Shown: in pieces, positions 30,827 through 40,047 of the stretch
Numbering within the stretch: the stretch's first letter is position 1
Layout: each line of letters starts with the position of its first letter
Assembly (NCBI GenBank): GCA_029862205.1
Contig: JAOTXT010000033.1
Location: 1-45,041, forward strand
Reading direction: 5' to 3'
DNA from: Paracoccaceae bacterium
Lineage (GTDB): Bacteria; Pseudomonadota; Alphaproteobacteria; Rhodobacterales; Rhodobacteraceae
Length of the DNA: 45,041 bases
The notes under the pieces: generated by a model
The model's database searches: none
What the model saw: only the letters and a program-made list of their open reading frames with translations
What the model was told of the DNA's origin: nothing
Position numbers and translations under genes: made by a program

Positions 30827-33031
30827 ATGAACACTGTGCAAAGGCGGAATCCTTTGAACTTCCGCGACGTCGGCGGCAACCTTGGCCGGGGAGCGCCCGA
30901 TCAGGAGGGGACCGGTTCGGTCTCCGTCGTCTCCATTGCCTGGAGAAACAAATTCTTCATCGCCAAGGCGGCCTTTCTTTCTGCGCTTCTCGCCTCGATC
31001 GTGCTGCTGAACATGACGCCGATCTACAAGGCGCGGAGCCAAGTCAGGCTGGGGGCTGGGCTTGGCGACGTCATCGATATCAAGAACACCGCGACGGACG
31101 CGACCGCGAGCCAGGCATTCGTTCTGAGCGAGGTTGCGGTCATCGAGGCGGCGCCACTGCTGCGCGCGGTCGTTGAGGAACTGGAACTCTACGAGATCCC
31201 CGAATTCAACCCCAAGCTTCGCGAGGTTGGGGTCGTCGAGGGCGCGATCAAGGGCGCGCGCAGATTGGTCAACCGCCTGACCCGCCCAGGTGGTGGTGGT
31301 GGTGGCGGCGCGGTGAAAGACCCTAGTCAGGATGCTGTCGCCGCGGTGCGCGGTAGAATGGAAGTCAGGCCGCTCGGCACTTCGTATGTAATCGAGATCA
31401 GGGTCAAATCGTCGAGCCCGTCGCTCGCGGCGAAGATCGCGAATTCGATTGCCGAGCATTACGTGGACCGGCAGGTCGAGCGCAAGATCGCGGCCAGCGA
31501 ACGCGCAACGCAATTTCTGGCGGAACGCGCCGAGATCCTGCGTCAGGATCTGCTGTTGGCCGAGCAGCGGGTCGAGGACTACAAGACAGCCGCGGCCGAG
31601 GAAGGCGAATCCAGTGCCGAGGTTCTGCGACAGCTCGTCAGCGAGATTTCGCTGCAGCTCGTCAATGCGCGGGGTGAACTGGTCGCCGCCGAATCGCGTC
31701 ACAAAGAAATGCTGCGCCTGCTCGAAAACCGCAGTTATCTGGCGGCCAGCCAGATCGCCGTCTCGCCGCTGCTCGACGATCTGCGGCGCCGCTACGCGAA
31801 TATCAGCACCGAGATCGAAAACTTTGAAGAGCGCTACGGTGCGGATTACAGCGGCACCACGCGGCTGCGCGACATGCGCGGCGAGGTCGAGCGTTCGTTG
31901 AGGGCCGAAATCGAGAAGATCACCGATGGTGCAGAGGCGACCGCCGATGTCATTCAGGCCCGCGTTGATGCCCTGACAACCGATCTGGCGGAGGCCGAAC
32001 TGGATTTCGCTAGCCAATCGCAACAAACCGTCAGCCAGCGCGAGCTCGAGCGCGAGGCCGAGGCGGTTCGCGCGGTCTACGGTCAATTCCTGATCAGACT
32101 GAAGGAGGCCCGCGAGCGCGGCGGTTTCCAGGTCGCCGACGCGGAGATTGTGTCGCTGGCCGCGGCACCCTCTTCTCCGTCCGAACCGCGCAAGGTGATG
32201 CTTGCCCTGATCGCAGCATTCGGCGGCGCCGGCCTGGCGCTCGGCTTTTCGGTCGTCGGCCATTTCCGCCGTTCGACCTACATCTCCGAGGACGAGATCC
32301 GCGCGAGCCTGGATCTGCCGGTCTATGGCAACATTCCGACTGTTCCGGACGACCCGACGACGAAGGATGTTCTGAAGTGGATGCGTTCGCGGCCACATTC
32401 GGCGCTCGCCGAGGCGGTGCGATGGTTCCGTGTCGCGATCCATGCGCAGCCAACCGGACGGCCACGGGTGATCATGCTAACGTCGGCGCTGCCAGGCGAG
32501 GGCAAGACGACGCTCAGCGTGCTGTTGGCCCAGGCCTCGGCCGACGCGGGCGATAAAACACTGCTGATCGATGCGGATGTGCGGCGCACCTCGGCGTCGC
32601 GGGCCTTCGGGATCCGCAAGCCCGGCATTTACTCGCTGACCGAGTTTGGATTCCATCTGCATTCGATCGAGTGGCCGAAGAGCTCGGCCGATCAATTCAG
32701 CACCGGTAATATCTTCGAAAACTTGCTGCGGGTGAGCCGGAAGAAATACGAGACGATCATCGTGGATGCGCCGCCGGCGCTTAGCATCATCGACACAGCG
32801 GTCTTCGGACGGCAGGCGGATGTCACGATCTTGACGTGCCACTGGAACCAGACGCCGCGCGGCTCGGTCGAGAAGACACTGCGCCACCTGCGCAGCCTAG
32901 ATGTCAATGTGGTGGGCGTCGCGCTGACCCTGGTCGATCTCGAGCGTCAGGCGGAAGAGAACTTCCAGGGCGCGTCTTATGCGCTGAACCGTACCATGAC
33001 GTATTACTCGGACGAGGTCGAGAAGCCCTAG
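30827..33031 (+). CDS. Wzc-like polysaccharide co-polymerase with C-terminal tyrosine kinase domain
   Basis: The 734-residue inner-membrane protein has a Wzz domain with two helices (about residues 43-65 and 460-482) around a periplasmic coiled-coil part. A cytoplasmic P-loop domain follows, with Walker A SALPGEGKTT (about 548-557), Walker A' LLIDADVRR and Walker B IIVDAPP. Such proteins control chain length and cycle tyrosine phosphorylation. The kinase part looks short: the usual segment with a PPNPSELL-like motif is replaced by a brief stretch ending SADQFSTGNIFENLL. The Tyr-rich tail is only SYALNRTMTYYSDE. Five GGT codons at 31289-31303 form a Gly run near residue 155. Confidence 0.88.
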   Translation: MNTVQRRNPLNFRDVGGNLGRGAPDQEGTGSVSVVSIAWRNKFFIAKAAFLSALLASIVLLNMTPIYKARSQVRLGAGLGDVIDIKNTATDATASQAFVLSEVAVIEAAPLLRAVVEELELYEIPEFNPKLREVGVVEGAIKGARRLVNRLTRPGGGGGGGAVKDPSQDAVAAVRGRMEVRPLGTSYVIEIRVKSSSPSLAAKIANSIAEHYVDRQVERKIAASERATQFLAERAEILRQDLLLAEQRVEDYKTAAAEEGESSAEVLRQLVSEISLQLVNARGELVAAESRHKEMLRLLENRSYLAASQIAVSPLLDDLRRRYANISTEIENFEERYGADYSGTTRLRDMRGEVERSLRAEIEKITDGAEATADVIQARVDALTTDLAEAELDFASQSQQTVSQRELEREAEAVRAVYGQFLIRLKEARERGGFQVADAEIVSLAAAPSSPSEPRKVMLALIAAFGGAGLALGFSVVGHFRRSTYISEDEIRASLDLPVYGNIPTVPDDPTTKDVLKWMRSRPHSALAEAVRWFRVAIHAQPTGRPRVIMLTSALPGEGKTTLSVLLAQASADAGDKTLLIDADVRRTSASRAFGIRKPGIYSLTEFGFHLHSIEWPKSSADQFSTGNIFENLLRVSRKKYETIIVDAPPALSIIDTAVFGRQADVTILTCHWNQTPRGSVEKTLRHLRSLDVNVVGVALTLVDLERQAEENFQGASYALNRTMTYYSDEVEKP

Positions 33032-33076
33032 GCAGGCCTGAGGGCGAAGGTCCGAGAGCGGCGGCGGACGCAATCA

Positions 33077-34444
33077 ATGTGGCTTGCAGTTTCATCCGGA
33101 ATCACGGCTTGCACCCTGCTGCTGCTGGTGCGTGCTTGTGCGCGTTTTCGTGGCGATCCCTTCACTCAGTTCCTGCTATTTGCAATCTGGTTTCGCTATG
33201 TCTTGGCAGCCTTCCACGAGATTACGTTCCAACCAATGCTTGGCGGGTTCTCCATCAACGCGGTGGCGGCGATCGGGGTCGGCACCGTCGGGGTTTGTTC
33301 AATTCCCATGCAATACTTCCGGTTTCGTCAGCTTTCGGTCCTCTACCTGCTGATCATCCTGGTTTGCATTTCGGGCGTGTTGAACAAGCAATTTAACGGA
33401 CTGATCTTCGTCAACATTAAATGGCTCTACTTCCTGGCAATCTTCTTCCTCACGTACCGTGCCTTCGGGCTCTATGGGCGCCAGGCGGTGTTCCGGGGGA
33501 TTTTCGTCTGCCTGACAACGCCGCTGCTTCTTCAAGTCGCATCGATTGCGCTCGGCCACGCGAAGTTCGCCGAGTTGGACGGCTCGACCGCCTATATCGG
33601 TGGCTACTTCCACGAAGCGGTCTTCTCGATCGTGCTGGTGTCGGCGATGTGGGTCTCGACCATGATACGCTGGCGTTGGGAACTCGTGGGGCCCGCCCTC
33701 GTCCTTGGAACGGCCGTTGGCCTGGCCTTCTCCAGCTACCGCACCAATATCCTGGCTTCGGCACCGATCATTCTGGTCTATTTCTTTGCCCGCGGACGGG
33801 ACATGAACCTGTCCCGTAAATTGATCGCGGTCCCCATGTTCTTGACCGCGGCTTTCCTGGTCGTCGAGGCCGGGGACATCTTGTTCGCGCGTTTCACCGA
33901 CATCCTCGTCGTGCTCGGTGATCCAGGGGCGCTGATAAAGCCACCCACCTATTACACGGATGCCGAGAAGGATATTTTCTCGGGGCGGGTCTACATTTGG
34001 GCCTTGTATATCCACGCATTCGTCAAGACGGACATCGCGCGGCAACTGATCGGCTTCGGTCCGGAGTCCTACGAGAGTACGATGCCGATCTATGCTCATA
34101 ACACGTTCGTCAGCTATCTCTTCGAATACGGGCTGATCGGCGTGACGCTGATCGGAATCTGGTTCATTCAAAATCTGCTTTATGTGGCGCGATCGGACGA
34201 CCAGGTCATTGCCCGTGGCGGTGCGGCCGGTCAGCTGGCATTCCTGCTGGCCAACTTGGCGACCATGCCGCTGTGGCAAATCGAGGGACTGATCTTGTAT
34301 GCACTGTTGCTGGCGACGGCGCTGAGTCCTAGCGAAGCGCCCGCGGGATATCCCGAGGGCTCGGTCAGAGCTTCGGCATCGAGTCCCTTCCCCGGATCTT
34401 CCGGTAGAGCACGTGCAACGCGGGAACGAGGCCGGCGCGTTTGA
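33077..34444 (+). CDS. O-antigen ligase/Wzy-like polysaccharide polymerase
   Basis: The 455-residue protein has about eleven hydrophobic segments. A large loop near residues 275-340 ends in the Wzy_C-type motif AHNTFVSYLFEYGLIG. Such proteins polymerise or ligate lipid-linked repeat units on the outer face of the inner membrane. It follows the wzc-like gene by 45 nt. Its polar last 27 residues overlap the end of the convergent glycosyltransferase gene by 80 bp. A ribosome site before ATG 33077 is weak. Confidence 0.82.
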   Translation: MWLAVSSGITACTLLLLVRACARFRGDPFTQFLLFAIWFRYVLAAFHEITFQPMLGGFSINAVAAIGVGTVGVCSIPMQYFRFRQLSVLYLLIILVCISGVLNKQFNGLIFVNIKWLYFLAIFFLTYRAFGLYGRQAVFRGIFVCLTTPLLLQVASIALGHAKFAELDGSTAYIGGYFHEAVFSIVLVSAMWVSTMIRWRWELVGPALVLGTAVGLAFSSYRTNILASAPIILVYFFARGRDMNLSRKLIAVPMFLTAAFLVVEAGDILFARFTDILVVLGDPGALIKPPTYYTDAEKDIFSGRVYIWALYIHAFVKTDIARQLIGFGPESYESTMPIYAHNTFVSYLFEYGLIGVTLIGIWFIQNLLYVARSDDQVIARGGAAGQLAFLLANLATMPLWQIEGLILYALLLATALSPSEAPAGYPEGSVRASASSPFPGSSGRARATRERGRRV

Positions 34445-35267
34445 TCGCGTGCCATATGAACGGCAGCTTCGATCTGCGGCGCCCTAGGAACCTGAGCAGA
34501 TAGACCGCCAGCCGCAGGCGGTAGTTTCGTTCGCCGAGCCACGCACGATGCTTTTCGGCGACCAGAGCGGTCTTCAGCAAGTCATCCGGCGATTGTTCGA
34601 TCGAGGTTGAAACGATGCTTTGCTGCCCTTCGCGGCGGAACCGGAACAGCGGTTCAGCCACATAAGCGAGTGGCGCCCGTTTCGCCAACCGGATGAAGAT
34701 GTCCCAGTCCTGTCCGTTCGGCAGTTCGTCATCCCAGCCGGTCTCGAGGAGCACGCTGCGCCATGCGATCAGGCCGGACGAGCCACAAAAATGGTTGCCG
34801 AGCCGCAGAAGATCCTCGTCCACCTGTTCGATCGACTGGACATAAAGCCGGCCGGGATCGTGAAGAATATTGTAACCGCAGATCGCGGCCTCCGCACCGT
34901 GCATCAGCGCCGCCAATTGCCGCTCCGTCTTTTCCGGCATCCAGGCATCGTCGTCGTCGAGAAAGCCGATCACGTCGCCGGTTGCCAGCGATATCCCGCG
35001 ATTGCGCGCAAAGCAGGCGCCGCGCCCGTTCTCGAGACGCTCGTAGCGCACGGCGTCGCCGAAACCGCTGATCGCCGGCCAGAGGTCCACGCTCGAGCAA
35101 TCATCGACCACGATAACCTCGATCGGGCGGACCGTCTGCGCCAGGGCGCTCTCGACCGCGATGGCGAGGTAGTCCGGCCGATTATAGGCCGGGATCACGA
35201 CACTAACCGATGGAAGGGGATCGGCCACCCGGTCTGGCGCAGCGACCGACCGAGACTCGACTGTCAT
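34365..35267 (-). CDS. family 2 glycosyltransferase
   Basis: The protein has about 300 residues. Its GT-A domain shows VSVVIPAYNRPDYL, the nucleotide Asp in VVDDCSS, ACFARNRGISLATGD and the DXD-type GFLDDDDAW. A probable catalytic acid lies in NGQDWDIFIRLAKR. It should transfer a sugar to the repeat unit. ATG 35267 has AAGGGTG about 8 nt upstream; a GTG at 35300 is the alternative. It lies just after the export protein gene on the same strand. Its 3' end overlaps the convergent wzy-like gene. Confidence 0.87.
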   Translation of the reverse strand: MTVESRSVAAPDRVADPLPSVSVVIPAYNRPDYLAIAVESALAQTVRPIEVIVVDDCSSVDLWPAISGFGDAVRYERLENGRGACFARNRGISLATGDVIGFLDDDDAWMPEKTERQLAALMHGAEAAICGYNILHDPGRLYVQSIEQVDEDLLRLGNHFCGSSGLIAWRSVLLETGWDDELPNGQDWDIFIRLAKRAPLAYVAEPLFRFRREGQQSIVSTSIEQSPDDLLKTALVAEKHRAWLGERNYRLRLAVYLLRFLGRRRSKLPFIWHAIKRAGLVPALHVLYRKIRGRDSMPKL

Positions 35268-35318
35268 GCGATCAACACCCTTGGGTTTGCGCAGGGTCAC
35301 GCCGCCGGGGCGGCGCGA

Positions 35319-36518
35319 TCACTCCTCGACCGGCTTCGTCACGACCTCGATCACGTCACCAGGATGCAAGAGATCGTCCAACGCCGCGACGCTTGCCTGA
35401 GCTTTCCCATCCTCCTTACGGTGGATCATCACGATGAACTCGACCTGACTCGCGATGCCCGTGTCGTCGGTGCCGGTCAACAGCACAAGCTGCTGCTTCA
35501 GCGCGGCAACGCGGGCTTCATTCTCGGCAAGTTGCAACTCGTTCTCTTGAAGGGCTTCTGTCAGTTGGATCTCGCGGTCAAATTCCAACTGATCCAGCGC
35601 CCTCTCTAATTCACGCCGATTGAATTCGGCATTCGCCATCGCGTCCTGCGTTTGCAACAGCCGCGTGGAAGATAACAATTGTGCCCGCCGAACATCGCTT
35701 GCCCGGCCGGCTGAAACGATCCCGCGCTGCAACAACTTGTCGATCCGCGCCTTATCCTCGGCATCGATGTCGGCCGCCTCGTTCTCTGCCTTCTCACGCT
35801 TGCGGAGGATCCTCAGACGCTCGTCCAATTGGATGATGGATTGAGTGATGTTCGTCTCTTGGCTATCGGCGGCGGCGAGCTTCATGTCGAGCAACCGTTT
35901 CTGCTCTTCAGAAAGCCCGGATCCTGTGTTCGTTGCTTCCGTGCGCATCGTTTCTAGCAGGGCGCCGAGCTGGTCGCCTTGATCGCGCAGAAAATCGCGC
36001 CGAAGACGCAGGCCAATGATCTGCCCAGAGAGGTCCGCCCATCGTAGAGCGGTTCCGCCTTCGGCCTGCACAACCCGGAAACCGCCCGCGATCGCGACCG
36101 CAACGCGCGCGGTCATGCCGGGGCGGAACGCGATTTCACCCGGCGTCACCACCGCGCCGTAGACCACAATTGGGCGGTAGGCCGCGATGGTAACCTGCAC
36201 GTCGCCGGGCCCAACGGTGATGATCGCCTCGCCACCCTCGCGATTAACGAATCTGATGATCTGGCCGTCGAGCAGCAGGCCAACCGAGACGTTGAGCTCT
36301 TCCAGTGTTATGCCGTCCGCCTGGACCGCGCCGACGAAGGGAAGCTGGATCTTGCCGTCGCCATCGATGAATGCCTCGGTCGTCAGATCCGGCAACCCGA
36401 CGACGGTAAAGCGCACCACATCGCCTGGGTTCAGGCGGTATTCGCTCTGCGCTTTGCCGAGCGCGGGAAAAAGGATCAATGCCAGGCCGATCAGAACGCC
36501 TGCGAGAGAGTGCTTCAT
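35319..36518 (-). CDS. polysaccharide export protein, Wza/ExoF-like, with coiled coil
   Basis: The 399-residue exported protein has a signal peptide (residues 1-23) without a lipobox Cys. A Poly_export domain follows (YRLNPGDVVRFTVVGLPDLT), then an SLBB-like domain (YRPIVVYGAVVTPGEIAF). A long Glu/Arg/Leu-rich coiled coil spans about 185-345, and a second beta part ends in LLHPGDVIEVV. The coiled-coil insert matches ExoF-type proteins of rhizobial exopolysaccharide systems, and classical Wza lacks it. It should help carry polymer from the Wzc-like protein to or through the outer membrane. Confidence 0.85.
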   Translation of the reverse strand: MKHSLAGVLIGLALILFPALGKAQSEYRLNPGDVVRFTVVGLPDLTTEAFIDGDGKIQLPFVGAVQADGITLEELNVSVGLLLDGQIIRFVNREGGEAIITVGPGDVQVTIAAYRPIVVYGAVVTPGEIAFRPGMTARVAVAIAGGFRVVQAEGGTALRWADLSGQIIGLRLRRDFLRDQGDQLGALLETMRTEATNTGSGLSEEQKRLLDMKLAAADSQETNITQSIIQLDERLRILRKREKAENEAADIDAEDKARIDKLLQRGIVSAGRASDVRRAQLLSSTRLLQTQDAMANAEFNRRELERALDQLEFDREIQLTEALQENELQLAENEARVAALKQQLVLLTGTDDTGIASQVEFIVMIHRKEDGKAQASVAALDDLLHPGDVIEVVTKPVEE

Positions 36519-36701
36519 TGCCGTCGGTTCCTATCAGATACCATGTGTCCGTTAAGCTGCGCCGCGCCCCTGCCGCAGCCGGACCCGTTTCGGAACCCAC
36601 TGGCGCGCATGAGCAAATTTCGCAACGACAATAATATGATATAACAATTCGGCCTCGAATGCACTCACAGAGACGGATGGGAATCGACGTGTGGAGACAA
36701 A

Positions 36702-37964
36702 ATGCACGAACCGGAACAGGTTGACGCGTCGGCGGATTTTCGTGGCGCTTGCAATACCGGCACTCCCGAGAGAGCCGCAATGCGGATTGCCTATATCTTC
36801 ATGCGGTTTCCGATGGCGGTCCAGCCCTTCGCGATCTCTGACGTCCTGGCGCTCGAGGCGAACGGGCATCACGTAGATGCCTATGCATTGAGCGGTTGGG
36901 ACAAGCATCATGCCGAACTGGTCGAGGCCTACGGGCTGCGGCTGCCGCGGCGGTCGCATTGGTCCTGGCGCACGGCTGTCGCGCTTGCCCGGCCAGACAA
37001 TTGGCCGATCCTCGGCCGGCTTCTCTCGATCTTGTGGCGTCATCGTGGCGGTGAGGTCGTTCCTATGCTTAAGGCCCTGGCCTTGGCGCCGCGGCTGATC
37101 GAAGTGGTCGCCGAGCTCAAGCGCAATCCGGTCGATGTGGTCCATGCGTTCTGGGGGCACTACCCGTCGCTGGCGCTGACATTGGCCCAGACGTTTGCGC
37201 CCCAATGCCACCGTTCAATCTTCCTCGGCGCGTACGATCTGACGAGCCACCTGATTCCCTACTCGCGTCCGGCGCTCGAGGCCTGCCAAACGGTAACGAC
37301 CCATTCCGAGGAAAACCGCGACACGCTGCTTGCCTTCGGGGTCCGGCCAGAGCAGATCGCTGTTATTCGGCGGGGCATCCCCTTGGATCTGGCCGATGGC
37401 CCTCGCCCCGAGCGTGAGTCGCTGCGGATCTGCACCGCCGCCAACCTGCAAAAAGAGAAGAACATGGACATCGTGCTACGGGTATTTCGCCAGGTGCGCG
37501 AGACCCATGGCGAGGCGCGCCTGATGATCGCCGGAGATGGCGAGGAACGCGCCGCTCTAGAAAAATTGGCGGGCGAGCTCGGCATCGCCGAACACGTGGA
37601 TTTTCCGGGACATTTGAGCCGCGAAGGGCTGTTTCAGGAAATGGCCCGGTCGCGGGTCTTTCTCTTTCTTTCGACCAAAGTGTCGGAACGTCTGCCAAAT
37701 GTGGTCAAGGAGGCGATGCTGGCTGGCTGCCACTGCATTGTTTCCGAGACCCCTGGGATCCGGGAACTGATCGAGCCTGGCGCGACGGGGGAGATCGTGC
37801 CCCATCTCGATCCGGCCGCTGTCGCCGGGACGGTGAATGCCGCGCTTGCGACGCAGGATGATCGGATCGGGGCCGCCGCGTCCCGCTTTGTCCGCGAGAC
37901 GATGTCGTCGGAGGCAGCAATGCGGCGCCACACCGAGGTGTGGCGCCGCGAATTGCACGGCTAG
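36702..37964 (+). CDS. family 4 glycosyltransferase
   Basis: The 420-residue protein has a GT-B fold. The N-terminal Rossmann half begins MRIAYIFMRFP, and the C-terminal half carries the retaining-enzyme EX7E motif (Glu in SERLPNVVKE). RICTAANLQKEKNMD and LMIAGDGEER mark the donor site. ATG 36702 has GGAG five nt upstream. ATG 36780, with GAGAGAG, starts at the usual GT4 N-terminus and is equally possible. It has its own promoter region and converges on the sugar transferase gene. A 12-bp hairpin lies within its last codons. Confidence 0.87.
   Translation: MHEPEQVDASADFRGACNTGTPERAAMRIAYIFMRFPMAVQPFAISDVLALEANGHHVDAYALSGWDKHHAELVEAYGLRLPRRSHWSWRTAVALARPDNWPILGRLLSILWRHRGGEVVPMLKALALAPRLIEVVAELKRNPVDVVHAFWGHYPSLALTLAQTFAPQCHRSIFLGAYDLTSHLIPYSRPALEACQTVTTHSEENRDTLLAFGVRPEQIAVIRRGIPLDLADGPRPERESLRICTAANLQKEKNMDIVLRVFRQVRETHGEARLMIAGDGEERAALEKLAGELGIAEHVDFPGHLSREGLFQEMARSRVFLFLSTKVSERLPNVVKEAMLAGCHCIVSETPGIRELIEPGATGEIVPHLDPAAVAGTVNAALATQDDRIGAAASRFVRETMSSEAAMRRHTEVWRRELHG
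37922..37949. terminator. 12-bp hairpin inside the 3' end of the GT4 gene
   Basis: Perfect 12-bp arms (37922-37933 and 37938-37949) with a CGAG tetraloop lie within the last 43 bp of the coding sequence. The convergent sugar transferase gene ends at 37979. The symmetric position suggests a two-way stop, though no T run follows. Confidence 0.45.
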
Positions 37965-37978
37965 GCCAACTTGGTCTG

Positions 37979-39619
37979 CTAGCGACCGGTCCGGTCGATC
38001 AGCGCCTTGACGGTCTTGAACATGATCACAAAGTCCAGCCAGATCGACCAATTCATCGCATACCAGCGATCGAGCCGCACCCGCTCGCGGTATGTCGTCG
38101 CGTTGCGGCCCGAGACCTGCCACAGCCCGGTGATCCCCGGGCGGAACAGCGCGTAGTAGCGGAAGTCGCTGCCCTGCGCGTAATCGGCATCCGAAGGATA
38201 ACGTTCGGGGTCGCCGGCAACGATTGGGCGCGGACCGACCAGGCTCATTTCGCCAATGAGCACGTTCAGCAGCTGCGGCAGTTCGTCCAGCGAAGTGCGC
38301 CGCAAGAACCGGCCGATCCAGGTGATCCGCGGATCGTTGTCCAGCTTCTGATGCATGTCCCACTCGGCCTGTGCAGCCGGGTCGCTGCCCAGGATCTCCT
38401 GCAGCTTGCGCTCGGCATCCACATGCATCGTGCGGAACTTGAACAGGCGGAAGACCTTGCCGTCCCCGCCCACCCGGTTCTGCGCGAACAGCGCTGGACC
38501 GCCATCTGCGCGCACCAGAAGCGCGACGATAAGCAGCGGGACCGCCAGGACCGCCAGCAGCAACGATGCGACCATGAAGTCGAAGATGTGCTTGATGACA
38601 CGCTCAACGATGTGCCGTCTCGGCGCGCTTACCCTGGCAAGGACGATATCCGAGCCGACCGGCTGGCAAAGATCCAGGCCTTCGCGCGCCAGTCCGTCGT
38701 AAGGCAGAACCAGTTCAGCGCTCTGACGCATGGCTTCGAGTGGGCCAAGCACCGAGCGTGCGGATTCCCAATCGCGCGCCGCCGGCGCGATCACCAGCTC
38801 GATCTGGCTCTTCGACAATCCATGGATGTCGGCCACGTTGTCCAGATCCTGGCGGATTTCGTCGGGGCTCCACTCCAAGAGCGCGTTCAGCGGGCGCTTG
38901 GCAACCACCGACACGCTGCCCGAGCGGTTCGACCGCATCTGGTTCTCCAGCTGCTCGGCCGTCAGTCCATCGCCCACCAGAACCACATGGCGGGCCATCA
39001 TCCAGCCGATGCCGGGCAGGGCGCGCACGGCCATGCGGCCGCCGATCACCATGAAGGCAACGAGAGGCCAGACCAATAGCAGCATCAGCTCAATTGGCGC
39101 CGAGGCTGTCCGGGTCACCAGCACCGCAGTGATCGCCGTCAGCACCGCCGACGCAAGCGCAATGCTGCGGACCTCGTCCAACTCCCACGAGCGTGGCCGG
39201 TAGAGGCTGCCATAGGCCATGACCGCTGCGAACAGCGCCAGCAAGATCGGCAGGTCGGCAATGCTCGCCTGAAGGACCGAGGTGCTGGACTCAATCGCCG
39301 GGATCAACACAGCGTTGACAGGCGTCGAGGCAGTGCTGGCCACGTCATGCAGCACCGTGGTCCGCACCTGTTCCGCAGTCGCCACGACAACCGTGCCGGT
39401 GGCAGGATCGCCAAGGCCGGCAACCGCGCCCACGTCAGGACTTGTCCCGGGGAGCCACGAGTCGATTGCAAGCGCGGAAAGAAGAATTCCCGTCGCTGCG
39501 GCCAACTGGTCGACCGCAAACATCGCTGCAACGACGAATCTTTGCCTAATGCGCTGCGCCAGCCGAATCTGCGGCCGTTCATCGGCCAAATCGGGGCGCA
39601 AAGTTTCCGTTCTCAACAT
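37979..39619 (-). CDS. WbaP-like polyprenyl-phosphate sugar-1-phosphate transferase
   Basis: The enzyme starts a repeat unit by moving a sugar phosphate from a nucleotide sugar to undecaprenyl phosphate. The protein has about 546 residues. An N-terminal part holds roughly five hydrophobic segments and a nucleotide-binding-like stretch ([15 protein letters not shown]). The C-terminal catalytic domain has a membrane hairpin, [27 protein letters not shown] and [16 protein letters not shown]. The arrangement matches WbaP/ExoY-type transferases. ATG 39619 is a likely start and ATG 39676 would add 19 residues; neither has a clear ribosome site. Confidence 0.87.
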   Translation of the reverse strand: MLRTETLRPDLADERPQIRLAQRIRQRFVVAAMFAVDQLAAATGILLSALAIDSWLPGTSPDVGAVAGLGDPATGTVVVATAEQVRTTVLHDVASTASTPVNAVLIPAIESSTSVLQASIADLPILLALFAAVMAYGSLYRPRSWELDEVRSIALASAVLTAITAVLVTRTASAPIELMLLLVWPLVAFMVIGGRMAVRALPGIGWMMARHVVLVGDGLTAEQLENQMRSNRSGSVSVVAKRPLNALLEWSPDEIRQDLDNVADIHGLSKSQIELVIAPAARDWESARSVLGPLEAMRQSAELVLPYDGLAREGLDLCQPVGSDIVLARVSAPRRHIVERVIKHIFDFMVASLLLAVLAVPLLIVALLVRADGGPALFAQNRVGGDGKVFRLFKFRTMHVDAERKLQEILGSDPAAQAEWDMHQKLDNDPRITWIGRFLRRTSLDELPQLLNVLIGEMSLVGPRPIVAGDPERYPSDADYAQGSDFRYYALFRPGITGLWQVSGRNATTYRERVRLDRWYAMNWSIWLDFVIMFKTVKALIDRTGR

Positions 39620-39676
39620 TTGCGAGCCACGTTTGTTACAAAACGAGAGCCCGCTCCCAAAAATTGCGTCACACAT

Positions 39677-40047
39677 AACTCAAAGCCACCACGCAACCCA
39701 TTCCATCCCACAATTTGAATAAAAACAGATTCGGTAGTGAACTTTCAACCTTAAAGTGCAGGTCTTTTTTAATTAATCGCCCCGAAGTTGCCCTGCGAAA
39801 CCATTTGCAATATTTTGAACACAATTAGGACACAATTAAAACGGTCCGTTTCATTTTGCTACCGCAAGTGATCGGCAAATATGTCAAAGCAGTTGTCATG
39901 AAGCCTCGCCGAGTCGCAGGCTGCCTCGACGGTTGAATAACGGACGCGCCTCCGGCACAAGCCTTGGGCGGGGCGCGCAGTCGCGAACCGTCCAAATCAC
40001 ACGCCCCGCCCGGGCCGGAAACCCATCGTGACCGTTGGAGGTTCTGA
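39677..40047. other. divergent intergenic region with regulatory-looking repeats
   Basis: About 370 AT-rich bases lie between divergent genes. TTGAAC (39815-39820), 16 nt and TAAAAC (39837-39842) could be a promoter of the downstream GT4 gene. The spacer contains a phased direct repeat. Perfect 10-bp inverted arms (39966-39975 with 40002-40011) would then lie in the leader. Confidence 0.45.
39819..39838 (+). promoter_or_regulatory. 11-bp phased direct repeat, candidate regulator site
   Basis: ACACAATTA occurs at 39819-39827 and again at 39830-39838, exactly 11 bp or about one helical turn apart. This places both copies on one DNA face. Confidence 0.4.
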
